Positions 50,241 through 62,299 of a DNA stretch of 64,000 nucleotides are shown here, piece after piece (position 1 is the first letter of the stretch; each line of letters begins with the position of its first letter). Both the position numbers and the translations under genes were made by a program. A model generated the notes under the pieces. It was given only the letters and a program-made list of their open reading frames with translations. It had not been told where the DNA came from and made no database searches. Source of the DNA: Larix sibirica. Its lineage: Eukaryota; Streptophyta; Pinopsida; Pinales; Pinaceae. The stretch is taken from positions 1 through 64,000 of the forward strand of contig NWUY0304821840.1 of the NCBI GenBank assembly GCA_004151065.3. The letters run 5' to 3'.

Positions 50241-52669
50241 GACCGAAGTCAAGTCGTGTGAGCTTAGGTTGTTACTTGATCTATACGTTCTACTCGAAAC
50301 TGTTCAATCAGCGGAGCGGAAGCGATCTATACAGTAGAACAGTTCATACAGCGGAAATGCTTGAAATAAGTAAGATAGTGCTGCCATTGCTTTAAGATCA
50401 TTCCCAGGATAGGAGGTCGATGATAGCCAAGAGTCGATTCGTTTTTATGCACTCCATAAAGTTGATCCAAGTCTCAATGCCAGATAGGTGTTATCCAAGT
50501 GTTTATCCAAGTTCGATGCATTGATGCTTAGCTTTCTTTCTACTTGAATCTCTATCACTCCCAATATGATCCATCCAATCTCACGTACCCATCATTTCCG
50601 CCTATTGTACCAATCATCTCAGATAACGTCCCCTTCATTCACAATATAATGCTCCGATGAAGAGTCCGCATTCCACATTCCGCCCGCAGTCTAGCGTTCA
50701 GTCAGCCCGCAATAAACAACACTCTGACAAGAATCAGGATGACACAGCACATGACGAGGACGTAGAGGTTTGATCACACATTACGCTTCTGTTCCCAATC
50801 TTACCATTAGGCCTTTCTGTTATTCCCCATTACCTTATGTATTATGCTTTAAGTTCCCCCATTCTGTTCAAGATGCAGCCTCCCAGTCTCCCATTACGCC
50901 CGCTTCATCCACGCCATCAGTTACATCCGCACTAGCACACATTAGAGGTGGACACCGGAAACTTAATTTATTTATTCGCTTGATGGCACACATAGTTGTT
51001 TATGGGGCAGTCCAACGAACGGACGGATCCATACAGACCCGAACGGTACGGCATACAGTATGGCACGCGGGACACGGTAAGGCACTAGACATTAGCTACA
51101 GTGGACTTGAGGTTCACGTCCCTAGGTCTTCTTGGGGGGGCTTTTTATCCAGATCTCAAGGGATAGGAGGTTTATATAAAATAGATAAGGCAGGCGTATA
51201 TCTCGATAACAGCAGCAGCATCAGGATAAACTGGGTGTGATTCGAACAGTTTTAATAGAGCCCCTTGAGAGCAGTAGAGAACAGAGGGCAGGCTGGTTGA
51301 TGAAAAAACAGAGTTGATTTTTGGACAGAGTGATTTGAGAACTGAGTGCTATTGGGAACGGATATGCTCGCTAGGGATGGTACCAGATAGGGCCCCCGAG
51401 CAGTTTTGCTTGTTGCAATACGGGTAGGCGTACTGGGGCGGGTAGAGTAGAATGGCGGGGCGTGATAAGCGTTGTTATTCAGCCCCTTCCTTTCCAGCGT
51501 CCCTTTCAGTCAAGTCCATACGGGTAATTGTTCCTTCCTTTCTCTACCAAGATAACTCGATAATGCATAAAAGGTTATAAATAAAAAGGATGCATGAAAG
51601 CAGTAAATCAGATGCATGGAAATAAAATACTAATGCTCTGTATGAGGAGCTTATTCGTCCTACCCTAAACTATCTTAGATCACGATAAGGGATTAGACAC
51701 CAAGTGACGTTATATTAAAGAAGAAAGACATTTTAAGATGTTTCACACTATTGCTGGAACGAAGCTTGCTAGCAGGCTGGTGGGCGGGCTAGCTGGGACA
51801 GATGGTACGGCTGGATCCGAAAGAATATAAAAAAAAGAAGGGTTATCCCGAAGCCCGGCCCGACAAGATCAATAGTGCTACCCACTAAGATTCCTGCCTG
51901 AAGCAATAGGTTGTTGGGTATGAGGTAGGGTGTAAGTGAGTAACCTATCGGTGGTTCTAAAACCATTGACGCCCGCTCACCGCTTGAAACCTTATAAGGG
52001 GTTTGGTCCCAACCGATGGCTCAAAAGTAGAATGAAATAGCTTCCGGTTCGCAAAATTAAGGAAGCTTGGCACCCACCAGGTTATCTAGAGAAATACACT
52101 GAGGCCCGAACGGATGATAAACAACATGTACCTATCCCAGGCCAGCCAGATTAAAAATATTTTATTAGCTAGCTTATTATTATACGTAAATACTCTGACA
52201 AAGTAAAGGCGCGCGCGCCGCGCTATTAAATGAATCCCAGAAGATAAGTCCAGGAGCCTTTTTATAATAGCCAGAAGCCCTAAAGCATTGTTTGAAGAAG
52301 GACTCTTTTAGCCCTGGAGGAAGGTAATATCTAAAGGCCTAGGAAGGAGCCCGCCCGTCCCAGGAAAATAATAGAAGCCCAGCAGCATTGTTTTAAAAGG
52401 AATACCTGAAGCCCTCGAGCCGGGAAAAGAGGAACCGAACGCGATTTTATAAGTAAAAGTTTTGTTTCCACGGGTTAAAAGGTATGAATTCATTTGGGGT
52501 TCAGAACTCGCTTTTTTCAGTAGGCAACTTGATTAATGCATTTAAGGTGAGATTCCTAGGCAGGAAGCATAAGTTCTAGGCTTAGGCAATACAGATAGTT
52601 ACTCGGTAGTTTGGCGGGTAACTTCTATACTTTATATACTTAGGTGGGTGAGGATCGAAAAGCTATTAT
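50241..52669. other. Non-coding stretch, with one unassigned open frame and a GC palindrome
   Basis: 50770-51240 is open for 156 codons on the plus strand, without a recognisable domain. 52208-52219 (GGCGCGCGCGCC) is a perfect 12-bp palindrome. 52260-52420 repeats CAGAAGCCC / AGCATTGTTT phrases that also occur near 16376 in weaker form. Confidence 0.5.
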
Positions 52670-52740
52670 CGAATCAATCTTAACATCTCATATATTTACA
52701 CATATGATGCTAGCAAATATACGTGAAACTAAATCTGGAT

Positions 52741-53195
52741 GATACTACAATTATGGAGAACACAGCTGGAGCATTCTTGAGTCCAAATGGCATCACATTG
52801 TAGGAAAATGAGCCCCATTTTGTGGTCAATTTTTGCTTTTTTGTTGTCTTCTTGTCCTCCTATACAATACGGACTTTATTAGCCCCGGAAAATCCATTTG
52901 TAAAAGAATCTGCCTCCTTTACCACAGCTTGATCCAAGACCTCACTGCTGAATGAATGGGGTGGAAAGGGATCATGTATGCAGGCAGAATTCACACTCCT
53001 TAAATCCACACAGACTCTAATTTCTTTAGTGTTTTTCTTGCTTTGAATTACAATTGGGCCGATCGATCCAGCCATATTTCTATACTGGAGAGATCAAACC
53101 AGCAGCTAGCATTAAATAAATTTCTTTATTTACCTTCTCCTTGAATTGGGGATTGAGTCAATACGGTGGTCAATGCTTAACTTGCTTGGCATATA
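52741..53195 (-). pseudogene. Ty3/gypsy reverse transcriptase fragment (broken)
   Basis: The minus strand reads LNPQFKEKVNKEI, then LAAGLISPV, IRVCVDLRSVNSACIHDPFP, VLDQAV, ADSFTNGFSGANKVRIV and, after a stop, WGSFSYNVMPFGLKNAP. These are the N-terminal part of a Ty3/gypsy reverse transcriptase: the primer-grip side, the VDxRxxN block, the SFxDGFSG block and the MPFGLKNAP block. The YxDD catalytic block should follow downstream; only weak similarity continues to about 52670 and the catalytic box is missing. In-frame stops and frame changes show that it is not functional. The text just upstream (53200-53480), with DIFPQSFTEMKGI, resembles the usual linker before this domain. Confidence 0.92.
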
Positions 53196-53483
53196 GATAA
53201 AGCTCTATATTCATCTCTCCCAACTCTCCTGGTATTCCCTTCATTTCAGTGAAACTCTGTGGGAAGATATCTGAATCTTCTGTTAACAGAACAGAGACTC
53301 AATTTATTTCACAGTCTGTTCATACCAGTAATCACCTATAGAGGCCATCTTGGGCTTCTCCTCTCTCTGTTCCCACATTAACTTTGTGCAACTTTATTTA
53401 GAGGTTGGTGGATGCATTGAAGTCTTGATCAGCATTATATTTTAGATCCCTAGTTCTTTCGGATTCGTTAAAACAAATATGCC

Positions 53484-54080
53484 TTAGTTCCTGTATATTA
53501 TCCTCGTCTTTTCCTTCTTTTCTTGCCCTATAGTTCCGCAACACCATGCTGGTACCAAGTGACTAATATGTATTTTCAATTTATGGGGGTATCTGTAATG
53601 ATAAAATTTAGATGAATGACCCTTCCACAACCTGTCTATTAACATAACTTCCTTGATCAACTTCAGGACTGAAGTCAGTTCCTCTGTCTTATTGATAAAA
53701 GAGAAGCCGTGACAGAATTTGGTCTGCAAGTCTGACCATTTCCTAGTCTGTCTCATTATCTCCTCATGCATGTATCAAGCTTTAGGAGGTAGTAAGAAAG
53801 TATGGAAAAGTATCTATCTATGTCCAGAATTTAGGCTGGACATCCTCCATTTCCCAGAGTTGGGTGCATTCATAAATATGGACAAAAGGATCAGATCCAC
53901 CATCATATATGGGTGTGGATAAATCAAAATTGTCCTCACTAAGATAATTATCGGTCTCTGAAGGTGATTCAAACCTGAGTCTCATAGCTAATTTCACATC
54001 ATCCCAGATAGTCAAATCTTCCTTATTAGGAGTAGCCCGCTATCTAGCAGGGGTGGCCCTCAACACAACGTCCAAAGCAG
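53484..54080 (-). pseudogene. Ty3/gypsy gag fragment (broken)
   Basis: Two open pieces on the minus strand (54015-53818 and 53771-53484) give GGSDPFVHIYECTQLWEM and then MHEEIMRQTRKWSDLQTKFC, ending in ELTSVLKLIKEVMLI. Just upstream, LDVVLRATPAR and WDDVKLAMRLRF read in the same style. This resembles the retrotransposon gag domain of plant Ty3/gypsy elements, where a DPxxHxxxC-type block is followed by a WxxLxxxFxxxFSF block. The link between the two pieces is frameshifted. The block lies between protease and reverse transcriptase sequence, which is not the normal order. The gag call is from remembered family pattern and is less certain than the reverse transcriptase call. Confidence 0.7.
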
Positions 54081-54169
54081 GAAGTCACAGGTCTTCTGCA
54101 ACCTCGATCTGTATGCTACTAAGGAAGTTATCCACCTTTTAGAGTCCATCATATACTAGAGCGTTGCAC

Positions 54170-54480
54170 CACTTTTTACCGATCCACCTGGACCATTTTG
54201 ACAGTTCTGCACCTTCGAGATGAGATTTCATTTATTCTATCTTGCCAATCTTTAAAAGCTTTTTTTTTTTTAATCACTATAAAAAGAATGAATATTCTTC
54301 CAGCTTATAGAACCATCAGCTATGGGATTTATATAGTATACCCTCTTCCTGGTAGTTATTTGGTAAATATGATCAAGGACGTATCTCTCCATGACTTCTT
54401 CTGAAGGTTATGTATACCTGGGTCCTTTATACGGGTATAGGGGACGAGAAACTCTAGTTCCATCAGCCAGCTTAAAAGGT
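54170..54480 (-). pseudogene. Retrotransposon linker remnant between protease and gag
   Basis: Minus-strand text such as GTRVSRPLYPYKGPG (about 54470-54420) and KDWQDRINEISSRRCR (about 54265-54215) looks like the low-conservation stretch that follows the protease in plant Ty3/gypsy polyproteins. Stops are frequent, and a run of T near 54261-54271 (A on this strand) shifts the frame. I can defend it only because protease and gag pieces lie on either side. Confidence 0.5.
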
Positions 54481-54539
54481 CATCTTTTCCCTTACCTATT
54501 TAGTTTTATTCTGTAAAAGTTATCGAAATAAAAATCTAT

Positions 54540-54835
54540 TCCTATTTTTAGAGAACGGATAGGGCGGGGTACGGGTCCTTTTAATCCAAGATTTCAATGA
54601 CTTCAAAGTCTGCAAAGGTACTCACACCAGTTCAATCCAATTCCACATTCTTCGTCCTGCCAATTTGGAAAATTCTGTACTTATTTTCATCCTATGTTGG
54701 ATGGGGGAATGAACTAATGATAGCCTCCCCATAGTTTACCAGGACTTATTAGGTAAGATATTTACATCAGATCCAAGGTCTAACATAACATCTTGAAAAT
54801 AATATTCACCTGTTTGGGCATCCAAACTTAATTAT
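54540..54835 (-). pseudogene. Retroviral-type aspartic protease fragment of Ty3/gypsy pol (broken)
   Basis: The minus strand reads AQTGEYYFQDVMLDLGSDVNILPNKSW, with the D-L-G-S-D core at 54780-54766, then a stop. A frame change is followed by NKYRIFQIGRTKNVELD, GVSTFADFEVIEILD and DPYPAL. In intact plant elements this is the clan AA aspartic protease at the start of pol, with text of the type DxGSDVNILP, ADFEVIEI and NPYPALLGIDWA. The usual catalytic triplet is D-T/S-G; here the middle residue is leucine. At least two stops and one frameshift are present. Weak continuation of pol-like text runs on to about 54170. Confidence 0.8.
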
Positions 54836-55200
54836 TTCCCTGTTATATTTATTTTCCTCTAGACCCTCCGAGTGGACCTTTATTTCAGATTGGCATCAAT
54901 GTAATTTTTCCATCATCCCCAATACCCCTAAGCTTATTTAGAGTGTTCTACAACCTCTGAGTGATTTTATAATATTTTAGTATATTTTGAAAGAGTTCGA
55001 ACCATAACTATACAATGAATTTGTGTGTATTGGGATTACCCGTGTTTGGAAGGTTTCCTAAACTTTGAGGAATGTGGCCTATACCTAAATTGTGCTGTTG
55101 ATACTGTTTAGAAACTACTAGGGTCGAAGGTGTAGAAATACTCCTAAAACATATCCATGACTTCCTTGAATACTTCTTTCTATTTTACCACATCAAACTT

Positions 55201-55739
55201 GGGTGCTGAGGGAGTAGCCTTCCAAAATTGTGGCTATCCTGTTTTTACGATATCTTATCATGTTCGAGATCCCCCCTGGAATGGTAGGAACAAGCGGTGT
55301 TCCGTAGCGGTAAGTGAGGTAGTCACTGTCTGTGTTCCGTATTTCCAGCTTTCCTTAGTCCAGTCCAGCCCAGGTAATCACTGTGTTCTGTAGCGTTAAG
55401 TCCGTGTTGGTCACATCTATCTTTTGTGGGAACATGGGGAGCATCCATCATCAATCGAATCAATCAAGCTCGCAATCAAATATATATCAACGTATGTAAG
55501 TGATATGCTCACTGGTATGTTGGAGTAGTGATGGGAAGTTGTAGAGTTAGGTGGTGGAGTAGTTGGTGGGCAGGTTGGTGTAGTCCCGTCGTTGTTGCAG
55601 TAGGTCCAATCAACTGATGGTTCCGTAGCGTTCAGCTTTCGTTAGTTAGGCGCAGACAGTCACTTTTGTTTCCGTACGTTAAGCTTTGTTCAGCGAGCCC
55701 AGCCCAGCCGAGGTAGGAACATTTATTGCAAAAGGACCT
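55201..55739. repeat. Repeat family E cluster
   Basis: TTCCGTAGCGGTAAG (55300), TTCCGTATTTCCAGC (55335), TTCTGTAGCGTTAAG (55386), TTCCGTAGCGTTCAGC (55621) and TTCCGTACGTTAAGC (55670) are variants of one unit. The last is followed by CCAGCCCAGCCGAGGTAGGA. Relatives occur at 25180-25260 and 61426-61455 (CTGTGTTTCCGTCAGGTTAA). Confidence 0.65.
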
Positions 55740-56010
55740 CACGTATGTAGAGCCTTCGTCAATAGATCTAGTTCCCAGCGCAGATTCAGTTGATTGGGTC
55801 TCACCCACAGAGCATGCATAGGCAAAGCTAAGTAGAAAAGATACAGAGATGACAGCGGCAAAAGTAACGGCAGTAGAAGGAAAGCCAGAGCTAACAAGAG
55901 CAAAGGTGAAGCACAACCACCACCCGCGGATCGATATGAAGATCGAAACCCAGTAGCGGGAGCATAGGCTAAGGCATAGGCGCAAGCATATTCAGATTCA
56001 ATTGACCGAG
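55740..56010 (-). repeat. Low-complexity family D tract, complementary orientation
   Basis: The minus strand is rich in GCTTATGC, GCCTATGC and TCTGGC words, for example TATGCTTGCGCCTATGCCTT at about 55990-55971. A 117-codon minus-strand frame (55632-55985) reads through family E and this tract and is not credible as a gene. Confidence 0.45.
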
Positions 56011-59000
56011 ATCAAGAGCCTGCATCCCTTCTTCCTTTCCTTCCTTCCTATTGAACGGGTGGTAAATTCCCACCTCAAGTAAGGTCAGGGTAAGTAAGGA
56101 TAATAAGCAAAGATTTGCGCGAAAAAGTCCAAACCATAGCCATTCGTTTATCTGGAGAAGGTAGAAAAGAGATGGCTAAGCCAGTGAATCAATCCGGGGT
56201 GGGCGGGCGGCTTTTCAAAATAAGGGCTTAAACATGAATTGACCTTGCCCCCCTTCATTCAAGAAGTAACTTGGACAAGCAATTTCATTACTTTCATTTA
56301 TAAATAAATGAAAAGGCCTGTGCATCAGGGTTTAATTTGGGCTACAACACGCCCCTCCTCTTCACTATTTAAGTTCATGGAACAGACTAATCATAGGATC
56401 ATTACTAATATTTATTAGCTTCTATTCTTTAACCTGTGTAAACATATTTTTATTAACAGATTGATCCGGGTGGAAATTGCCAAGAGCAAGCGAACACGCC
56501 GAGTATAGATAAGGGTTATCCCCAGTCCAACTAAGGGGAGGAGGGACTATCTGTCATAACGCAGGAATCAATGCAACCGATAAGCAACCAACTAGGCCGG
56601 ATCAAAGCACTATCTTTACAACTCAATTCACTGAGAGTTTATATGGAGATGTAGCTAAACCAGGCCCACCCTGATCGTTCCATTCAAGGTTGTTCAGGGA
56701 GAGGAATCAACTATGAGTCTAACAGAACTTCTTTTATTCCACCCCAACTATCTATCTTTTCCATTCTCCATCACTGTAGATTGGAATGAATGACTGGTGA
56801 TCGACGGTCCACCAAGCTCCCCAGCCGGCCTTCATTGATCTTGCAAGGTGAGTGGGAAATAGAGGGTGGAAGGAACTCAACTATTGAGACGTCAGCGGTC
56901 ATCTCTTATTTAAAGGCTAAAGAAAAAAGAGTTGGGTCAACAGGAAAAATAGTAAATATATTAGAGGTCTAACTTGGAAATAGAGATTCGGCTCTTGGGT
57001 GGGATTTATAGAGAGAGTAGTTAAGGCTAGTTTGGGCCTTACCTTACCCAGATAGGGTCAGCTCAGGTGCCCCAAATTAGAGCTCTGGTATTCCAATCGA
57101 TAAAGCTCCGGCCAAGTAAATTCCATACCATAATAGTGGTGTTGTGCCACATGAGTTAGGCATTCACTTAAAACAATTCCAGGCTCCCTAGTCCCGTCTA
57201 TTCATCCCTTTGAACCGGGCAAGCTCTACCGGCACTCTATCAATTTCAATATTTATTTATCCCTTTAAGAATAAATTCTATACCCACAATTGACCTCATC
57301 CCTGCACGGGGGAGTTAATATCTCTCTGCAACGGTATTATGCTGGGTTGGGCCGGCTACCCGAGCTTCAGAGCTATCCTCAAGCTGGGTGGGCCAATAAC
57401 AGGCCGGCTAATCAACCAAGCGGGGTAGGGTACTAAATCGAGGGGGGGCGGTGACACGAGCTGGGTAAGCTAAGTAAGAAGGGCGGGTTATATAATCCAC
57501 CCCATTTTATCCTCCCTCTCCCTCTCAAACAGGTACTACCCCCCCATATTTATTCCCACGATTGATCTCTTCCCCAGAATAAAAATAGCACCTATTGATT
57601 GGAAGCAGCAGGATAAATCAGCACTTTGTAAACATCCATTTTTGGCTCGCACCCACGGATAAGAATCAGCCTAAAAAAGGTCATTTATAGGGTTGACCAG
57701 TACTTACTCGTTTATTTGCAAAAAAGCTCATTTATCGCGATATTTACGGGGAATAAGAAACCCCCCCTTATAAGCAAGCTGTGGTATATCCCACCTGGTT
57801 TCTATTCCCAGGGCCGGCTATATAAAGGGTTTTCTCCTAGAGAGGGCAAATTGCGTATTTCGTCTATTTAATGGATACATAGCATATCTCTACCTCCCCG
57901 GCCAGTTCGGGAATTCATAAACATTTTTTATATCCTTTGTTTTTTGCAGATAAAGCTCCTATCCATCTCTTTCCTTCGCTCTCTCCTTCGAATGCGTAGG
58001 AATAACCACCTTCCGCGTGGGAATAACCTATCCCCGGCCCGTGGGGAAGTGCATAACGGCTGGGTGGGATACCTTTTTCTAGTGGGTAGAATACCTTTAC
58101 TAGCGGGCGGGACATAGAGATTGCCGAACCAGCTAACTAGTGGGCCTTTCTGTCGTTCAGCTCCTCCTTCGCTAAATAAGGCTGAGTGCTTGAGGGGATG
58201 GGAACTAATCCATCTAGTGCTAGTGCCTTTTTATCCGAATCAATGGTTTAGTTTACTCATGTTCCCGTATTTAAGTCATTTAGTATAGATTGCTATGCAC
58301 CCATTCATTTCTTATGTTCCTGCCCATTCATCATAATCTATTTTTGGCTAGCCATAGTTCAAGTAAGGGTTAAACATGTACAAGTCCTACCTAGTAGCAG
58401 GTGGGAAATAGTGGTAAGGTTGGAAATACGTGAATAGAGAGGGCTATATTCCTTCCACCCATCCCAGTTCATTCACTTCAGTTTGATTCGCTTGAGAAAA
58501 GCGAGGGAAGGAAGGGCAGTTCCGCCCCATTAAGGTATGGTATAATAGGGAGGCAGCTCTGATATAAAGGGTGGGTATCCTCACTCAACATGATTATCAT
58601 CCGGGTCCGGTTAACTAGTCAATTGACAATTAAACCTTTAGCCGCAGGAGCTCTAGTCGCAAAAAGAAGATTAAGGTTCAAGTTCCAAATAAGGTAAGGT
58701 GCATGCCTTGCCTATCCGTCTATCCCCTGCCTATTCCTTCCTAAAACGAAGCTCTTACGAAGGAGTAACATTGAAGCCCCAATCCCCCTACTACGTAGAG
58801 CTCCTTTCCCGTCCCTGTAATTAAGCTTCTTTCAAATTGGCCTACCTAACAACCCAAGTAGAGGTTCAAACCGGTGGGATGATGGGGTGGGAATATCGGG
58901 TGTTTAGTGTTTTCCACCAACCCAATGCTTGTTTTCAGCCAATCCATTTCTTTCATTGTTTCCCCCGATTGGAGCAGGTTGGTTCTATCTATGCCCCCAT

Positions 59001-59179
59001 CCATACACTCAGAGCAAAGTTCGGACAAGTAAGGACGCCAAGTCCAACAAATCCACCAGCACCTTCGACAGCCCTCTTGAAGGACCTAGAATAAGGTGAA
59101 ATCTTTACAGACCAACCTCCATAATCTACTCCGGAGGATATCAAGTTAAGGTGACCAAGCAATCATCACCCTATTGGAT
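56011..59179. other. Non-coding stretch, nothing recognised
   Basis: No gene, RNA or mobile element was recognised. Frames at 58837-59094 (plus) and 58846-59028 (minus) overlap almost completely, so at most one could be real and neither resembles a known protein. Confidence 0.55.
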
Positions 59180-59790
59180 TCCCGTCCTTCCTGACTGCCA
59201 TACAATTGGCCTTACTAACCTGAGTGTACCCGGTACTGTGTTATCCTGCCCTCCCTGAAACCCATGCAGATACATAAAGCTCAGCGTGATTCACGCACTC
59301 GTGTCTATTCTCACTAAAAGGTTTGGTACTCATGATAAAAAGGTTTTACTCCACTGATTAATCACTCGATGACTAGGTGAGTTGTGATCTATTTCTATTG
59401 AACCCGGGATTCATGGGTATATAAGTGATAAAGAAGTCTTAGTCCATAATAGGTCCCTACTGATTCGCTCTTGTCCTGACTCCTCAGCTGACCGTTCCTT
59501 CCCGGATAAGACCAACCGTACACGCTCTTGTTTCTTACCGTCAACCCCGTCCGCCTTAATGGGGGGGCGCGCTAGCACTAAAAGGGAACGTATGATCTAA
59601 GCAGCGCTCCAGCTTAATAAGCAAGGCAGTGTGATTATATAAGCGATAGGTCCTTCCATCCATCCTCATGAGGCAAGCGAATCAGGCAAGGTGTTTATTT
59701 AAGCGCTATCGATAAGGCAAGGTGTTGATCTATCTCTCCGTTGCTCCTTCCTTCCTCAAGGGTTCGGCAATAAAGGGTAAGTGTAAAATG
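59180..59790. repeat. Repeat family F, copy 1
   Basis: Shared with 62300-62760 are ATTGGCCTTACTAACC (ATTGGCCTTGCTCGCC in copy 2), CCGGATAAGACC (59504) and CCTCATGAGGCAAGCG (59664-59679, identical at 62655-62670). CGATAAGGCAAGGTGT here corresponds to CGATAAGGGGAAGTGT in copy 2. Confidence 0.62.
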
Positions 59791-62299
59791 TTATCCATCC
59801 ATCTATCCATCCAGCCTAATGTTTTTCATTTTATGCCCAGTTCGTAATGTCCACTTAGTTAGGTTACCCACTGGTGAACCCCGCCACTCCACTTTTTTGT
59901 AGGTAAAATCAAATAAGCGGTAGGTCTTCCTATATAAAAACTATCAGGGAAACGAAGAAGAGCTAAAGTAAAGATGATGCTCCATGTGAACTTATGTTGG
60001 CAATCAATCTTATCAATAAATCCTCATTAATCGCTCGCTAATACCCCCATGCATAGAACTTAATTGTGTAACCTCTACGTGAACCTCACTCATGGTGTAA
60101 CCCATCGTATCATATTGTATCGTATCGTTAAGTGAAAGGGGAGGAAGGTTCAAAAGGGCTGACTGAAAGGGAGGAATGGAATGGGATTTTTTAATGTAGG
60201 GCTTAATGGGGAGCGGATTTAACGGAATGCGAACTTAAAGGGGTCCGTGTGTTAATGTAAAAGCGGATTGATGATGGTAAAAGGGGGTATTGCTGTAATG
60301 CGGATTGAACTGAACGACTGAACTTACAGATCCTTTCTTCTCTCTTGGGTCAGTATCGATCCATTCGTCCAAGGTTGGAGGAGGGTGGAGCTGGATGATG
60401 AGTAGTCACTATATCAGAGCCACGAACAAGCCAGCAGAGCCGATCCCACCAAGACCACCAGGAACTACACAAAGCATACCGCCCTATTTTAACCGCCCGC
60501 TGTTCCCAACATTGCAAAAGTTCGTTTGAAAGCCGCAGTTCACCCATCATATCAAGCGACCATTGAACCCTTTCCTTCGTATAGCTCCTTTACCATGTAC
60601 CTAACCTAACCACCCTCTATAGCAGCAGTCCCCTTACACCGTGTACTTAACCTAAACCCCCCCTATAGCAGCATAGTTTAAAGAGGCCTTATTCATAGAG
60701 AGATAGTTTCTGTATAGGAGCAGAGTCCCAGGTAGTAAAGGCGACAGCACCCGAAAGTTGGTCGAAAGTGGGTTGTTATAGCCGCAGTAATTTTACAAAG
60801 GAATGGAACCTATCTTAAGTAGCTATCAGATGAAGTGCATGCATCTTCTCCAACTCTATGATAATTAGTTCTTATTTCTTTCTTTTCAATGGACATTATT
60901 CAAACCCATGGAGAGCTAGCTTCTGAGGGGCACATTCTCCTTCCTTCCTATTACTGTGGTACTGGCTTATTCAGAAAGGCAGTGAAAGGTAAGGCAGATT
61001 GTGCAGCATAAATTTTCAATTATTACAACAATGGCAAGCAAGAACGTAAAGATGCAATTCTTACTCTTATAATGTGACACTTGCTATGATACTGATGGCT
61101 ATTTTTATTTACCACCGGCTGCTAGCAAAGACCCTATAGAATGGGCCGGCTGCCCCTTACTCCCGGCCGGGGTGCATATATGAAAAAGTGAGTCATCAAT
61201 TTCCACTTCCTTTTGGATCACCTGATTATTTCCATTGGATTAGCCCCTGTGACCTCTACAAGTGGGGCCCCTCCTTGTTGTTGTGGCAACGACCTCCTGG
61301 GATGAGGTGGAATGAACCTGCACTAACAACCACCTTCTTTCAATGGTTCATGGGTATTGCTGTTGGGGAGGTAAGTTGAGAAAGCCAGCTGTGCTGTCTC
61401 TGCCAGTTGCTTATGGGGAAGCCTCTGTAGGAACTGTGTTTCCGTCAGGTTAAGCTCAAGTGCCATCGCTGTTTCCTTCTCTGCTTTTGCCAACGCCAAT
61501 AAACATTTTGAATTGCTATTGCTATTGCCATAGCTATTGACTCGCTATTGCCAACGCCAATTGGCATCAAATCGAACTCGACCTGAATTGACCTCATCGG
61601 TAACAACCTCGCTTCTTGGTAAGCAAACCTCATTGGCCCTCATTGTGTAACCAAGCTCTTCTCCAGCCAGGAGCTATTATAAGTTTCGGTATGGCATTAT
61701 CAAGTTTGTCATCCTGGTACTTGTCCAGGATAGGGGTTTAACAGGGACCCCCGCCGTGTTGTCTGTAGCGGCCTGACTGAATGCGAGACTGCAGGCGTAA
61801 TGTGGGGCGTATAATCGAGCTATGGCGATCCTCCGACCAATCATCTTGGGGCAAGGTGTAGCAATCATTCAAAATGGGGGCGAAGGTAACGTTGAACAAC
61901 TGGGCTTGGTGCTGCTCTATCTATTGGTAATGACCGTTACTAACTGACTACCCTAACAGACTAACCTCACACTGACTGATGACTGGGAATCCACTTCCTC
62001 CTGGGATAAGATCTTATAAGATAATAAGATTCTGAGGAGCATTGTGAAAAACGGGGAGCCATGCATGGGATTAGTTTAGCAAAGCATAAGTATAAGTTGG
62101 CCCTAACACAGGATCGGGAGCAGTTAATATTTCATACGGATGTTATTACACTCAATTTTTAGTTATAAGGCTAGAAGCCAAGCCTTTTCAGCCAGCAATA
62201 GGGCGAATAAGGATTCTTTTTTTAGGTAGGGCGGCCTTTGGTATATATCTCTTTTTCATTTACCATATAGTAAGCCATCGCCCTGAAGTTTGACTCCCG
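59791..62299. other. Non-coding stretch with small decayed repeats
   Basis: 60180-60320 repeats GCGGATT and AATG phrases (GGAGCGGATTTAACGGAATG, AAAGCGGATTGATGATGG, AATGCGGATTGAACTGAACG). 61488-61548 is the direct arm of an inverted duplication listed separately. The 61426-61455 phrase belongs to family E. No gene was recognised. Confidence 0.5.
61488..61548 (+). repeat. Diverged inverted duplication, arm 1
   Basis: GCCAACGCCAATAAACATTT and then GCTATTGACTCGCTAT (61533-61548) recur on the minus strand at 63660-63611 in the same order; the 16-base second block is identical. The interval also contains repeated GCTATTGC words. Confidence 0.72.

Larger units (their letters stand above)
52670..55200 (-). 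mobile_element. Decayed Ty3/gypsy LTR retrotransposon, nuclear type
   Basis: Conceptual translation of the minus strand gives protease, gag and reverse transcriptase blocks typical of plant Ty3/gypsy elements, broken by many stops and frameshifts. From upstream to downstream on that strand the blocks are protease (about 54835-54540), a linker (about 54480-54170), gag (about 54080-53484) and reverse transcriptase (about 53195-52741). No integrase, RNase H, LTRs or primer binding site could be recognised, so only an internal piece remains. Such fragments in plant mitochondrial DNA are normally acquired from the nucleus. Outer boundaries are approximate: they mark where recognisable coding text fades. 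Confidence 0.88.

Noticed and set aside
50770-51240. 156-codon plus-strand frame
   Set aside because: No recognisable motif, and no support from context or conservation that I can judge.
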